Source of the DNA: Neostapfia colusana | Lineage: Eukaryota > Streptophyta > Magnoliopsida > Poales > Poaceae | Direction: 5' to 3' | Assembly (NCBI GenBank): GCA_030760725.1 | Contig: JASWHV010000012.1 | Coordinates: 40,703,652 to 40,767,651, forward strand | Length of the DNA stretch: 64,000 nt | Shown: piece after piece, positions 47,501 through 59,446 of the stretch | Numbering within the stretch: position 1 is the first letter of the stretch | Layout: every line of letters starts with the position of its first letter | Notes under the pieces: generated by a model | What the model was told of the DNA's origin: nothing | What the model saw: the letters and a program-made list of their open reading frames with translations, nothing else | The model's database searches: none | Translations under genes and position numbers: made by a program

Positions 47501-47948
47501 CCGACTAAAACAGCATGTGGACCAGAGAAGACGTCTGTTACAATTCGAAGTCGGGGATCACATGTATCTACGTGTGTTTCCAATGAAGGGCGTGAACAGA
47601 TTCGGGGTGAGAGGAAAGTTGGCACCCCGATTCATTGGTCCATTGCAGATTACAGAAAGATGTGGATCAGTTGCATACCGGCTGAAATTACCAGCGGCAC
47701 TCTCCGGTGTGCACGACGTCTTTCACATTTCTCAGCTGAGGAAGTGTCTTAAGCTGGCAACTACCGTTCAGCTGGGAGATATCAAAGAACTGAAACCAGA
47801 TCTCACCTATCGAGAGGAGCCGGTTCATATCATTGATGAAAAGGCCCGAACCACACGCAACCGTACGTTGTGGTTCTACAAAGTTCTATGGAGTAATCAC
47901 TCCGTAGATGAAGCGACAATGGGAGAGCGAAGGTTTTCTTCACGCTAA
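44505..47948 (+). pseudogene. pol: Protease and pol of element C, broken, with altered catalytic sites
   Basis: One frame with stops at 46257-46259, 46353-46355, 46722-46724 and 47370-47372, a 6-base loss near 46930 beside the integrase catalytic D, and a frameshift near 47922. The protease site reads LFDSCAKHS instead of the D-S-G-A-T form seen in A, B and E. The RT site reads FNNDILVYSK instead of FIDD, removing the first catalytic Asp. The integrase finger, SDR, TERVNQILED and chromodomain (VLWSNHSVDEAT) remain recognisable. It is an old, inactive copy. Confidence 0.93.
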
Positions 47949-48016
47949 TTACCCCGACTTTTTAACGGCGCACATACGGTAATTTTAAACCGTCCTCTCT
48001 CTCATTTTCACCTTAT

Positions 48017-48050
48017 AATCTCAGGACGAGATTCTTTTAAGGGGGAGGAA
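48017..48050 (+). other. Inverted repeat and polypurine tract of C
   Basis: AATCTCA-GGA-CGAGATT (one arm mismatch) then TTTTAAGGGGGAGGAA next to the 3' LTR. Confidence 0.85.
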
Positions 48051-51000
48051 TGTAAGGGCCCAAGTTTTTGCACACATTCAAAGTGTTCATCACACACCCA
48101 CACACCTCATTTGAGGAAAACTTATGAATACATTTGAAGAGAAAGTAAACACCATCAACATAGTCATTAGATGATAAACTCACAAAATGCAAAAGTGGTA
48201 CTTCCCACATGCATCATATAGGGGCTGAGCATATGAAAAACTTCTACACCTTGCTAGGGATGCTCATGCCATGTTTCACCTAAATCCAAAACCTTTTGGG
48301 GTATTTTTGGGTATAATTAGAAAGAGGCTAGTTTGAACTTAAATTGAAACTCCTTTCATCCCATAATTCAAAAGTGGGATTCATATTCACACTCAGCACG
48401 TTTTTGTGAGCTCACACACTAATTTTCACTCCATTTGTAGTTAATCTTGACATGAGCTATTGTGGCTAAATTCAAATCAAATTTGAATTTCAGATTCACA
48501 TTTGCTGCAAATTTGATCAAATCAAATCACACTTTGAATTATTCAAAGTCAAGTTGCCATTTTGAAATTTGATAAACTCACAAAGGGTGGGTCCCTACTG
48601 TTTTGAGCAGTGGGGTAATTGAATTTTAGAGGTTAAAACTAGGGGTGGGTCCCTCTTGTCAGCCTCACAGTTGAGCAAACCGACTGCATCACTCGGTGCC
48701 CGGTTCTTCGCATGCACTCGATGATCGCCACGGTGCTGATCGACGTTGCCAGCTCCTGCTCGTGTGTTCTCACACCAAGGCCGACGTCCACCCTCCTTAC
48801 CCTTGAGCCGAGCCGGCAATAGAGCAGTTCGCTTGTTCCTCTGCTCCCTCACGCAAGAAACAGCACTCTCCTCGCCGCTACTCGGTTCCGATCAGGAAAC
48901 CGGGAAGCACCACACACATACTTTCTATGAGCTGCAAAACAGCACTGCAGCAGTCCCTTTGATCATCCAGCCACAAGCACGAGCTGAACTCAACGCTCCT
49001 CGAGCACCTCCAAAACTTTGCGCGGCAAACCGAAATGTCCAGCCGTTTGGTGCTCTCGTGGACAGCACGACTGGGTGGATTTCACGCCCAAGTGAAGACA
49101 CTCAGAGGAGCGCTAGACCACAGCTGCTTATGTCCAACCGGTTGATCAAGCCGTGGATCGTCACTGACGAATTTGGCAAAGTTCTTCCTGCATGCTCAAA
49201 CCGACGTTCCGGTACGGGAACTCTAAATTCTTCCTCCTTATGCGTTGTTAGGTCACCAAATTTTGCTCACAGAGGCTGGACTAGCTGGCGATGATTTTAG
49301 CTTAAAACCGACTCAGAGCAAGGTATTTCGAGCTCTCCCGAGCATACACATGCCGGTATGAGACGGGCACACGGTGACAACCTAGATGGAGCCATTTCCG
49401 CGCGAGTTTGAAGCCATGTCGATGATCCTCGAGGTCCACTGGTGCTCTAGAGCCATTTAGCCGAGCTTGTGGCGGGCTAGGTCAGTTGGCCGACGGCGCC
49501 GAAGTTGTACTGAAGCCGCCGCACGCCACCGACGGTGTTCCGGCCGCCGGCAGCCCTCGCTCGTGCCACAACGGGTTGCTCGCCCTCCCAAACGCACAGG
49601 CGGTGAGGATTAGGCCGAGACTTGGCCGGGGTAACAATATTCATCGGGCTCCACCGAGGGGGAGGCGCGGGCGCGCGGGCGGACGCAAGAGGTAGAAGAA
49701 GCAATGTGTGTGGGACCCACCGACAGGGATTTGAACATTTCCCGATTTTCAGTTTCTAGTTCAAACTTCAAACCCATATAACTTTGGCTAGAAAACTCCA
49801 AATCAAGTGAACCAAATTTTTTGGGATTCAGCTGTATGAGTACTTTCTAACAAATGAAGTTTCACTTTATGAAATCCTTATTTCTCCAGAATTAATTCTT
49901 CAAACTTTAAATTATTTAGAATTTTAACTGGAGAACCCTTTGGAGGAAAATTCTGAAATTTTGTCAGGATGTTCATCATAATATCCCTGAGCTACCATGA
50001 AAATTTCAGATCCAAATGAGCTCATTTGATCCACCCAATGGTGTGATTAATAAAACTGTTCCAGTGAAAATGGAAAATGTCCAGAAACATTTTCAGATTT
50101 TCTCTGAAATTGTTTAGCTCATATCTTTGGCTAGGAATCTTCAAATTAAGTGAAACCAACTACATTATAATATTTGGAAAATCTAGTTTCCAGAAAGTCA
50201 TGGCTTGCTCCATGAAAATTCGTAGAACACCCTAAGACCTCCAATTAAGTCCAAATACACAATTATTTGTGGAGGGCTCAAATGAGCTTTGCTGCAAATG
50301 AAATTTGGCCGAATCTCTGTTTAGGTTGTATCCAAACCACAGTAAAAATTTCAGTCATTGGGCCAGTCTAGAAATACTTATAGTCTCAACAAATTCAACT
50401 TCAAATTCAAATGCGTTCAAATTGACATATACATATGTTTATCTCATGTAGTCGCTAAGGTTGAGGAGGAGCCAGAAGTCTTAGACTTAATAACTCCGGA
50501 GGAACAGCTAGCCTAGGACCAACAGCAGCAAGGCAAGCTCCGGTTTGCATTAGCCGTTTTATAAATTTTATTGTTTTGAGAACTTACTTTGAGTATCCAC
50601 CTTACTTATGCATTAGAGTCTTGTTTGAAAACCCAACTGCATAGCCAAGAAAACCTTGGTTTTGGGCTTAGGTTTTTAAACCTTGATTAGCTACTGCAAT
50701 TCTAATATAGTGTAAGATTCGGTACAAGTCGAGTAGATAGAACTGCTCACGAGAATAGGCTAGAGGCACACTACTCGGTTAGAGATACCAAATGGAACAC
50801 ATGGCAAGAAAAATGAGACCAAGCGGAGAGTAAGGGCAGCAGGACATTGGGGCCTGGGTGCCATAGCTCCGTTGTGTCGATTGAGGACCGAGCCGTGTGC
50901 GGGCCTGTTGAACAAGCTAAAACAGTACCGAAGACCTACCGGTTATATGGGAACCGGGAAACCGATGTAATTCGGGTAGCTAGATGTTGAGGCATAGCTC

Positions 51001-51940
51001 GTCGTTCAGAGGGTAGGTTGAGAGCTTGAGGTGTAAATCGGCTGGCGGCACTACGGATGCACGCGCAGAGACCTCTTGGTCAGGACGATGGGACCGGTTC
51101 AAAATTTGGCTGACGGATGAAAGGTAGTCACGTACAACATCCGTGATGGTTGCTGTAGGCAACATCGAGTACGGGTGTACGTGACGGGTTATTCAGGTAA
51201 CCCTGCAGGTGTAAATCGATTATAATCGCGGTCCCTCACGGTCAGTGAGTACCACTTGTTCACTGTACCGTGACGTAGAAAGAACATGCTAGAGTCATGT
51301 AAAATTTGCTGATTGAAAGCTATACCTTGATTGTTAATGACTTGTTAGTTTAGAGCAAATTAAAGTTCTTTTCAACCTTGGGCAAAGTACATCAGAGAAA
51401 TGTGTTTCTGTTTTTATTGTGGCTCTCTTATGTGTCTTAGCGTTAGGTTCTCCATAAATTGCTGCTAAAACTTGAAGGAAGGTTCAACTATTTAGGCATG
51501 TCCTTTGCAACTTACTATCCCATTTACACTGTAATCCAGCATGTAGATATTTCATGTATAGGAAAGACGGGCGAGTCTTTCTGAGCCATCGTGCTCACTG
51601 CTTGTGTTTGAAGCTTTTGCAGGTTGTTATGAGGAGGAGACTCCCGAGGAGGAGACGGACCCCCAAGAGGGCAACTCCATCGAATGGGAGTCGTGCACGC
51701 CGCCGTGTTAGTGTGTGTGCGTGCTAGAGGGAACATGTTCAAGGGCTGCACGTGAACTCTGTGCTTAGTCTATGCTCGTGAGTGTGGACTGAACATATTT
51801 TGTTGTAAACATGTCTATAAACTCTTTTATGTAATAAAACTTTGCTTCCGCTTTGTACCTTTTACGTGTTTCATCCGGTGTTGTGCAACGCAGCACCCCT
51901 CAGCGTGATCCTGGCTCGTCGAGGCCGTGAGGCCCTCGCA
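48051..51940 (+). repeat. 3' LTR of C (3890 bp)
   Basis: It starts TGTAAGGGCCCAAG and ends GGCCCTCGCA. GC-rich core 48690-49700; an AATAAA signal lies near 51832. The 50450-51900 part is homologous, in opposite orientation, to the downstream part of LTR E, so C and E families are related. No credible ORF. Confidence 0.92.
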
Positions 51941-51945
51941 ACATC
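51941..51945. repeat. Target-site duplication of element C, right copy (ACATC)
   Basis: ACATC directly after the CA end of the 3' LTR; equals 41861-41865. Confidence 0.9.
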
Positions 51946-54557
51946 GAGAATCCACAATCAAACAAGAAACACTTCATCTTGATGCCACTTACCCGAGGCA
52001 AAGGTAAATTTTAGTAAGCTATCTTAGACCAATACATACCTTATGCCATCAACACCGAGACTCCACAATCAAACAGGAAACGCTTTGTCTCGATGTAACT
52101 GGCTCAAGGTAGAAAGTAAATTTAGTGAAGGTGTTGATCATCCCTCATCTCGAATATAAGGAATACTCACGAAGCATATTAGCTTTTCCCACAATTTCTT
52201 ACTACGTCACGGCTCAGTGTATAAATATGCTCACTACCGCGAGCGACGGTGATTCGAATAAAAACACCCGGATGACACGATACATACGCCCATCCGATAC
52301 CGGTGATCAACCAATCCCCTAAACGTTGCCTATGGCAACCTTTGGTACGACACCCACCGGTCCCACCAACTTGGAGTAAGTCTCACTACGGCAAAGCCTC
52401 GTACTGCCGACTTCTCTCTCCTTTTAGCATCTACATAAGATGGTGGGGATTGCCTCGAGACCCAGGTTAACATGTTACATTGGTTTCATGGGTCCCATAT
52501 AGCCAGTATGCATCTGGTACACAACTCAAACTTGTCCAGTGGGGCCGTACACGAGAACGGGCCTTAATCGACTCAGACAGAGACTAGGTTCACAGGACCA
52601 CGTCTTTGAGACTTCCATCCATACTGCCCGGTCTCCATTCCTCAATTAAGTGGATCAATTCCCAACTCTTCCGATTGATCCCCTTAATCACGGTTCATGA
52701 TAGGAAACGGCCTACTCAAGTTATGCCTTTTTAATCCACTTTTCTTAACTTGATCACAACAGTTATAATTAAGTGAAACCCTACTCTAAATCAAACTCTA
52801 TGGATTTATTGGGTCATGCATGTGGAGTGTCATACAAACCTAGCCGTAATGAAAAACTAATATTCTAGACAATATCAAGTGTATACAAACAAAAACTTGT
52901 AAATTTGGATGCAAACTGGGGCTTTCCTTAGTGTTGACCCCGACTAAAGTTTCTGTCAATAGAAGCAAGTCAGCGGCCTCCGAAGTCTTCGCGAGATGTT
53001 TCCCTATCGAAATGATCAAATAGACGATGCGTCACAATTATGAAGTTACGTACTATGTAAAACTACAGAACCAAAATAGCTGAAGACAGGGGAATCTATG
53101 GTTGAAATTTTTACAGGGGCTTTCTGAACTCATTATAGGTTTATGGTAAAATTTTCAGAAGCTTTTGAGGAATAAGATGGCCACAAGAATTCTTGGGACC
53201 TTAACCTTCAATGATTTATAGGAATTTAATTAGACTTGTTCATATTGAAGAATTTGATATCCCAATATTTCTGGACCTAAGGTTCCTAGGACAATTTTTA
53301 AAATCTTTCTAAGCCTTTTTGCTGGCCAGAATTGCTTTGTAAAGCTCATTCTATTTTCTGGAATTAGTTTCTGTGATTTTTCAGCCTATTTAAATAAACC
53401 TGAGAAAACCTACTGATTAAGCCCTCTTAATCATCTCCAAAAATCCTAATATTTTTACTGTAGAACAGGAGCTAGGATGAGAGTTTTCTGACCAAAAATG
53501 GGAATAGATCATAAAGCCATATTCCTGGAATTAATCCCTGAAGGAATAAATAAAAATAATTATACAGAATTAACTGGGCATTTTCATAGCAAATAATTTG
53601 TTTCTCTGCAAAGTACTCCTTATGAGGAATCCAACAAAATTGGTCTCGCCCTTTTTGGAGTTTCCTACACAGAGTTATTGGCTTGCAAAGTTGCACCATT
53701 TTCGGGAATTAATTTTTCCACAGAAAACTCTCTTCACTGGTTGATAGTGGGGGCCCCTGTCGGGCTCTCCTTCCACCTCGGGACAGAGCCCGCGCGCGCA
53801 CGCCGGACAGAGAGATGGCGCAGCCCGTTTTTCCTCAGTTCTCCACCAAATTGGCTCCGGTTTTGCCCTACACGCTCCTCGCATCGTGGCGCAACTGCCG
53901 GGCAAGCTTTCCCTGCATGAAAACGGCCGGAAAGTACTCGGTACCGGCAGAGGCGGTCGGAGGTGCGGCGCCGATGAGGGGAGACGTGTCCCGAGCTGAT
54001 ATCAACGAACCAATTGGCCGTACACCATCACTAGAGCACGTAGAACAAGATTCCACCCCTAACCCAAGCCAAAAATGTCCGCAGATGGGAGCTCGACGGT
54101 GAGCCGAGCCGTTTTGGCCGGCGGTGTAGGAGGGACGGTTTCCTTCGGGATTTGGTCTTGGGGTGTGCTAGAGTCTCTGTTTGCTATGTCTTGAACCGAA
54201 AAACAGATGATCCATCGTGTTGGGCGAATTTCCCGAACTGGCTTCGATCGGTTCTTCGTGTCTACCGGCAGAAAAAAGTCAAATTCCGGCTCGCCTGCGT
54301 CTGGGAAGAGCAAGGGGGGTTTGGATGATGATCTAGACGTCATGGCACACCTTTAAGTTGTTTTGGTCGTGCCGGAGAGGGCTGGAGTCGGCCGGGTGAC
54401 GTTGAACCGTGAGGGCGACGTCGTGTTCTATTTTTGGGGGAAGAACGGCTCGGTACCGATGTAGAAGGACGGGCACGAGCTGAGAAGGGTTGAAATTCGA
54501 CCCTGCAGATTCCTATTCTAACAAGAAACTAGACATTCTGAAAATAGGGATTTTACA
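51946..54557 (-). repeat. LTR H, right piece
   Basis: It is collinear with LTR B: CACAATCAAACAAG blocks, the gggtcccatatagcc...cacaactcaaacttgtcc block, then AT-rich and a GC-rich core (53740-54500). On the minus strand it starts TGTAAAATCCC at 54557. The frames at 53678-54343 are in the GC-rich core and not credible. Confidence 0.8.
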
Positions 54558-55235
54558 ACAGGGCTCAACAAGACGCAAAAGAGACGTGTACCAAGGTTGA
54601 GGGCCCTCGAACTTGCTGAGAAGACAAAGGAGGAGCTGAGTGATCATTGGTTCAACCAAGCACGGCCAATGATCACCAACAAGACTTGGAAGGAGAAGAG
54701 AATTGCCCGAGAAGAAGCTGAACATGATGAGAACGAAGAAAACCCCACAGGTAAGGATGAAAACTAAGTCGAGGTAAACATGGTGTTCCATTTGCCTTCT
54801 GAGTTTTGTCTTCCAGATGTTGAGGTGGCCGAGCTCGATCTAGAAGCTAAGAATGTGGTTTTTGAGAAACTAGAACAACTCGGCCAACACATGAAACCAT
54901 TGTACATCCAAGGACATGTCAATGGAACACCAGTAGGAAGAATGTTAGTTGATGGAGGAGTAGGCGTTAACATCATGCAAATATCCATGTTTGAGAAGCT
55001 TGGATATCAAGAGAGTGACCTCATCAAGACCAACACAACCTTGAGTGGTTTTGCTCGAGATCCAACCAAAGCTAAAGGTACATTATCTATGGATCTCACG
55101 GTTGGAAGCAAGACACTCCCCACAGCATTCTTGGTCATCAACGTAAGGAGTCGGTACAATCTGCTCCTTGGGCAAGATTGGATCCATGCCAATGGTTGTG
55201 TACCATCCAAAACTCACCAATGTTTGGTCCAGTAG
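54558..55235 (+). pseudogene. Element I, Tat/Retand-type gag-protease segment
   Basis: From 54564 a frame reads a basic, Glu-rich linker (NKTQKRRV) typical of the RIRE2/Retand group. The next open part (54780-55235, 151 codons) is an aspartic protease with VDGGVGVNIM and LLLGQDWI; D-G-G in place of D-S/T-G is usual in this lineage. A stop near 54766 and one at 55233-55235 break it. H is inserted at its left end. Confidence 0.8.
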
Positions 55236-55643
55236 GTTGGCCATGACATAGAGGTGGTTGAGCCTGATAATTCGGCTTGTGTAGCAATGGATGAGTCATC
55301 TGATCTTCAACACGAAGATATTAGGTGTCTCACAGGTCGGGACTTAACCGACTATGACTTTGTGAGCGTAGGAAGGGACGGGTTTGTACCGGTTTGTATA
55401 AAGCCGACTAATTTTCACTCGGCTCAGTAATGTAACTTGAAAATGCAAGGTAAACAAGGTCGTTTAACTTGGCTGCCGGAGTTACATGAGCAATATTGAT
55501 TAGATAGAAATGATATGGGTGAGTTAGTGGAGGACTTCGACTACTTGGGGAAAGCTCGGGCAGCGGTTTTCCTCAGTGGATGAACAAGAGGAGATCAAGC
55601 TAGTGGATGGATCGGCACACCTGCCAACTTTATCAACAAAAAC
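55236..55643 (+). pseudogene. Element I, decayed linker between protease and RT
   Basis: The protease frame continues (GHDIEVVEPD, GRDLTDYDF) but meets several stops from about 55426 on. Nothing else is visible. Confidence 0.6.
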
Positions 55644-56444
55644 TTGGAGTATTTTCAGAAGAAAGAGGTAAGCCATTTACTTAACAAGTACATGGACTGC
55701 TTTGAATTGGAATACACCGATATGCCAGGTCTTAGCCGAGAACTCGTGGAACACAAGCTGCCGATCAAGGCAGGTTTCAGGACTCACAAGCAACCATTTA
55801 GGCGATTCAACCTGGCTATCCATGACAAGATCAAGGAAGAAGTGAATCGTCTACTCCAAGCTAAGTTCATTTGGCCCTGCAGGTATGCCGAATGGGTGTC
55901 CAATATATTTCCAGTTGAAAAAAAGAACATGGGAAAATTGAGGATTTGCATAGACTTCCGGGACATAAACCAAGCAACACCGAAAGATGATTATCCAATG
56001 CCTATCGCGGAGGTATTGATCAACAATGCTTCAGGGCATAAATTGATCAATTTCTTGGATGGTAACGCTGGATATAACCAGATTTTCATAGCTGAGGAAG
56101 ACACTTCGAAGACAGCGTTTTGTTGCCCCGGGTTTGTTGGGTTGTTTGAGTGAGTTGTCATGACCTTTGGGTTGAAGAACGCTGGGGCAACATATCAAAG
56201 AGCCGTGAATCTGATCTTCTACGACATGCTGGGGGACATTCTTGAGGTGTACATTGATGACCTCGTGGTGAAGTCGGACTGAGTTTCAGGATCATATGGC
56301 CGACTTAAGGATGTCTTTTGGGAGGATGAGGAAGTATGGTCTTAAGATGAACCCTCTCAAATGTGCATTTGGTGTGTCGGCTGGATGCTTTCTGGGTTTT
56401 ATCGTGCATGAACACGGTATAGAGGTCGACCCTAAGAAAGTTGA
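55644..56444 (+). pseudogene. pol: Element I, reverse transcriptase fragment
   Basis: RT fingers and palm (RICIDFRDINQATPKDDYPMP, FLDGNAGYNQI, MTFGLKNAGATYQ, and YIDDLVVKS as the catalytic box). A stop at 56151-56153 and a frameshift near 56275 break it. It is cut at 56444 by insertion of G. The motifs differ from the chromovirus RTs nearby and fit the Tat/Retand branch. Confidence 0.88.
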
Positions 56445-56512
56445 TGTAACACCCTCAAATTCATTTCCATGCATTGCATACATTTTTCATGTAGAGAAAC
56501 ACTATAAAAGAA

Positions 56513-56735
56513 TTAGAAATGGAGAAAGAACCATAGAAATGGAGAAAAGAACCATAGAAATGGAGAAAGGACATATAGAAATGGAGAATGGGGCATGGAA
56601 ATGGAGAAGGGCAATGTAGAAATGGAGAATGGGACAAAGAAATGGAGAGGAGAATGTAGAAATGGACAGTGGGACATAGAAATGGAGAGGGGGATGTAGA
56701 AATGGAGCAAGTGACATAGAAATGATGAGGAATGG
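56513..56735. repeat. Minisatellite in LTR G
   Basis: About ten to eleven imperfect copies of a roughly 18-22 base unit with core TAGAAATGGAGAA, followed by variable G/A-rich ends. It starts shortly after a TATAAAAG at 56503-56510, which could be a promoter element, though it is unusually close to the LTR start. Confidence 0.85.
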
Positions 56736-57063
56736 GAAAAAGATAGCTGAAATGAGCTATTTTCAATTTCCCCAAATTTTCCCCAAATCCTTCAAATTCC
56801 ACAATTCCCCCAAAAAGGGGAATTTTCCCCACATTTGGGGAATCCCCCCCATTGCTGCCACACCAAATTAAATGGGGAAGAGTTTGTTAGAATTTAGTTC
56901 CAATTGGAGTAGGATTCTCCTCTCTCACCCCATTATCAAACCTCCCCTTTTGGCCGCAGCCCCCCTCCTCTCTCCCCCCCTCCCAAGTCAGCGACTTGGA
57001 GGCCCGAGCCCCCTACTCGCCGAGTTGGCACCCCCCCTCGCCGGAGTTCGGTCGCAGGTGAGC

Positions 57064-57160
57064 CCCGCCGGTGAGCACTGCCGTCGAGCCCCGTCGTCGA
57101 GCCCCGCCGTCGAGCCCCGCCGTCGAGCCCCATCGTCGAGACCCACCGACGAGCCCCGTC
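57064..57160. repeat. GC-rich 15-base tandem repeat in LTR G
   Basis: About six imperfect copies of a unit with core CGTCGAGCCCC. It lies directly after the donor-like site at 57058. Confidence 0.8.
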
Positions 57161-59182
57161 ACGCCTCACCGTCGCCGGAAAAGAACCGACGATCTGTCCT
57201 GCCCTAATCATCCATAGAAAAATTCCCCGCTGCTGCCATTGCTAGAAGGAAGACCCTGCCACCAAAAGGTAGTGAGGTAGGTCTCCTTTTTCTATGCATC
57301 CTTTTTCTTTGCCCCCTTCGAGCAGAAACTTTTACGTGTGGACAGATCGCGTTTTGATGGATTTTTGACGGTGGAATTGATCTAGATCTTGAATCAAGAT
57401 CATCACCACGTCCACACTTGATTTCTACACTCTTGTTCATCATAAAACCCCATGAAAGCTCATTAAAACATGCAAGAACACGTACAAACTGGTTTAATAA
57501 AACAGCACCATAGGATTTGCATTCATCTACCCCATCGCTTCTTGAGTAAAGTTTGTGCATGATGATTGATTGCTGTAAATTTTGTATGTGCATGGTCGTG
57601 AGTAGAAGAACAAGCTCAAGATGCCATCTACGAGGATCTACAGCACCAAGACTTCGAGACGCTCGAACAACAAGAGCCACTGTAGCAAGGAAAGTGCCCC
57701 TTGACCATATTGATCCCATGTTTTGAAACTGTTTTGTTTGTGAAAACTCGTACGCTTGAGTCAACTTGATGGGACACCCTTTTATAGGAGTTTACTAGTT
57801 TTGTTAACCATCCTTGTCGCCAGGAAAGTTGATGAGTTGGGTATGGTCATTTTTCCTTTTTGCTTCGCTTAATTCACGGGATACGGGAAGCTGAAATAAA
57901 ACATGTCTAGCTACTGCACTCATATGAATAATGATGATGAGATCTTGATGATGTTAATGAGCATGGAATCAGGGAGATCTAGGCAAGCTTGGTTCGTGAA
58001 TGTTGCTGGATGAAATGGTGGTACTTGCCGTAGATCTAAGGACCGGTTTATGCAAGAATATGCCAGGAAAACAGTGCCACCACAAGGCCAAGTATGGGTG
58101 CGGCTTAGCTGATTAATTAGGTGTGTTGCTAGCTTGTTATGGACCGTTGATGGCGCGGGGAATGGGAGTCGAGGAGGACTGCCCTGGGAACTGCATGGCA
58201 CAAAAGGGGCCCCGTGGGTGGGAGAATGGTGATTCGGGCCTGCCAGTGAAACCTCAGTGAGTCCATACATCTAGTAGCACCTTTGTAAAGGCTAGTTTGT
58301 GATCTCTTGGCCATACACCGACGGTTATGTACTGGTATAATGGAGGTTTTGCAGTCGTCGACGGGTGACAAAATCGTGAACTTATGGGTAAAGTGGTGCC
58401 ACCTCTGCAGAGTGTAGAACTATCATGATAGCCGTGCTTCCGGTCACAAGCATCTGACCAACTTTCAGAGGGAAAAACTTGCGATAGACATTCGGTATGG
58501 TTATGGTATGGTCATTGGGATTGGTTTTGGGACTGTTTTGAGTCATGACAAAGAATTTGGTTTCGGTTATATGAAAATGAGATCGGTATGAATATTTATG
58601 AATATGAGATGAACTTAAGAAAGATTATTGGCTGAATGAGACTTGATAAGTGGTGAAATGATGATGAGAAAATGTTGCTGAATTACTTGGTCATGTTGGA
58701 ATAAATTTCACTTATAAATAGTTTCTGTTTTTATCATGTTTGTGAAATAAAATTTTCTTGCTGCAATGAGCCTTTTTATTTCCTACCTTGTTGTAAGCTA
58801 CATGTCATACTTTTTCCGCACTTGCTGAGTACGACATGTACTCACCCTTGCATTATCATATAATCATCAGCAACAGGAGAAGAGTACTTCGAGGACCATG
58901 TGGAGTACTAGGCGTGCGAACTACCGTCAACATGCCTGTGGAGTCGAAGATGGAGCCTGCTGTCTTTAGTCACTTTCCACTGTCGTTTAGAGTCTTCCGC
59001 TGCAAGAATAATATAGACATTCATGAGTGAACATTGAGTCATTGTAATAAAGTACTTAAACACTATTTGTACGTGGTTATATTCTGAATTCAGTTTGTGG
59101 AATACATGTGTATGTGTGATGAACATCCTGGGCACACATATGCATTCACTTGGTTCTATTTTCGGAACCGGGTGTCACAGAT

Positions 59183-59194
59183 TGGTATCAGAGC
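59183..59194 (+). other. Primer-binding site of G
   Basis: TGGTATCAGAGC, 3 bases after the LTR end; initiator-Met tRNA type. Confidence 0.95.
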
Positions 59195-59404
59195 CACGTT
59201 GACCGTAGGACGCAATCCTAGGTAGAATGGACACTGTAAAACACATAGGGACACCCTCTAAACCGCCATTTTCGAAAATTGCTTGCTGCTGCACTTTTCT
59301 TGTCAATTCAGCCACCGCAAAGTGCTATTTTCATCCCCTTCTTTCTCTTCTTTTGGACAGCAACGCTTTTGCTTTCTTGCTCCATAGCTTCTGAAGTTTT
59401 GGAG

Positions 59405-59446
59405 TTATTTTCTCCTTCTCTAAAGATTCTCATGTCTTATTTATAG
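59405..59446 (+). promoter_or_regulatory. Candidate splice acceptor before the leader ORF of G
   Basis: A pyrimidine-rich run (TTATTTTCTCCTTCTC) and CTTATTTATAG, whose AG (59445-59446) abuts the ATG at 59447. The pattern is as in A. Confidence 0.5.

Larger units (their letters stand above)
41866..51940 (+). mobile_element. Element C, chromovirus with truncated 5' LTR
   Basis: A truncated 5' LTR, leader ORF, broken gag and pol, and full 3' LTR, bounded by ACATC duplications. The intact outer borders show that the 5' LTR was shortened after insertion; that deletion took the primer site too. Confidence 0.9.
56445..59179 (+). repeat. 5' LTR of element G (2735 bp)
   Basis: It starts TGTAACACCCTC and ends GGTGTCACA before the primer site. 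The end region (58790-59179) is related to LTR A (CTTGCTGAGTAC block, AATAAA, CGGAACCGGGTGT), so G and A are sister families. It carries two tandem repeats and donor-like sites at 57058-57059 (CAG|GTGAGC) and 57071-57072. The left flank ends GTTGA; the other end of G is outside the window. No credible ORF. Confidence 0.92.

Noticed and set aside
53678..54343. Possible host gene in the GC-rich block of H
   Set aside because: It is collinear with LTR B core; overlapping short frames on both strands, no known domain.
56513..56735. CRISPR-like array
   Set aside because: Units are contiguous and imperfect without unique spacers, and lie in a plant LTR; this is a minisatellite.
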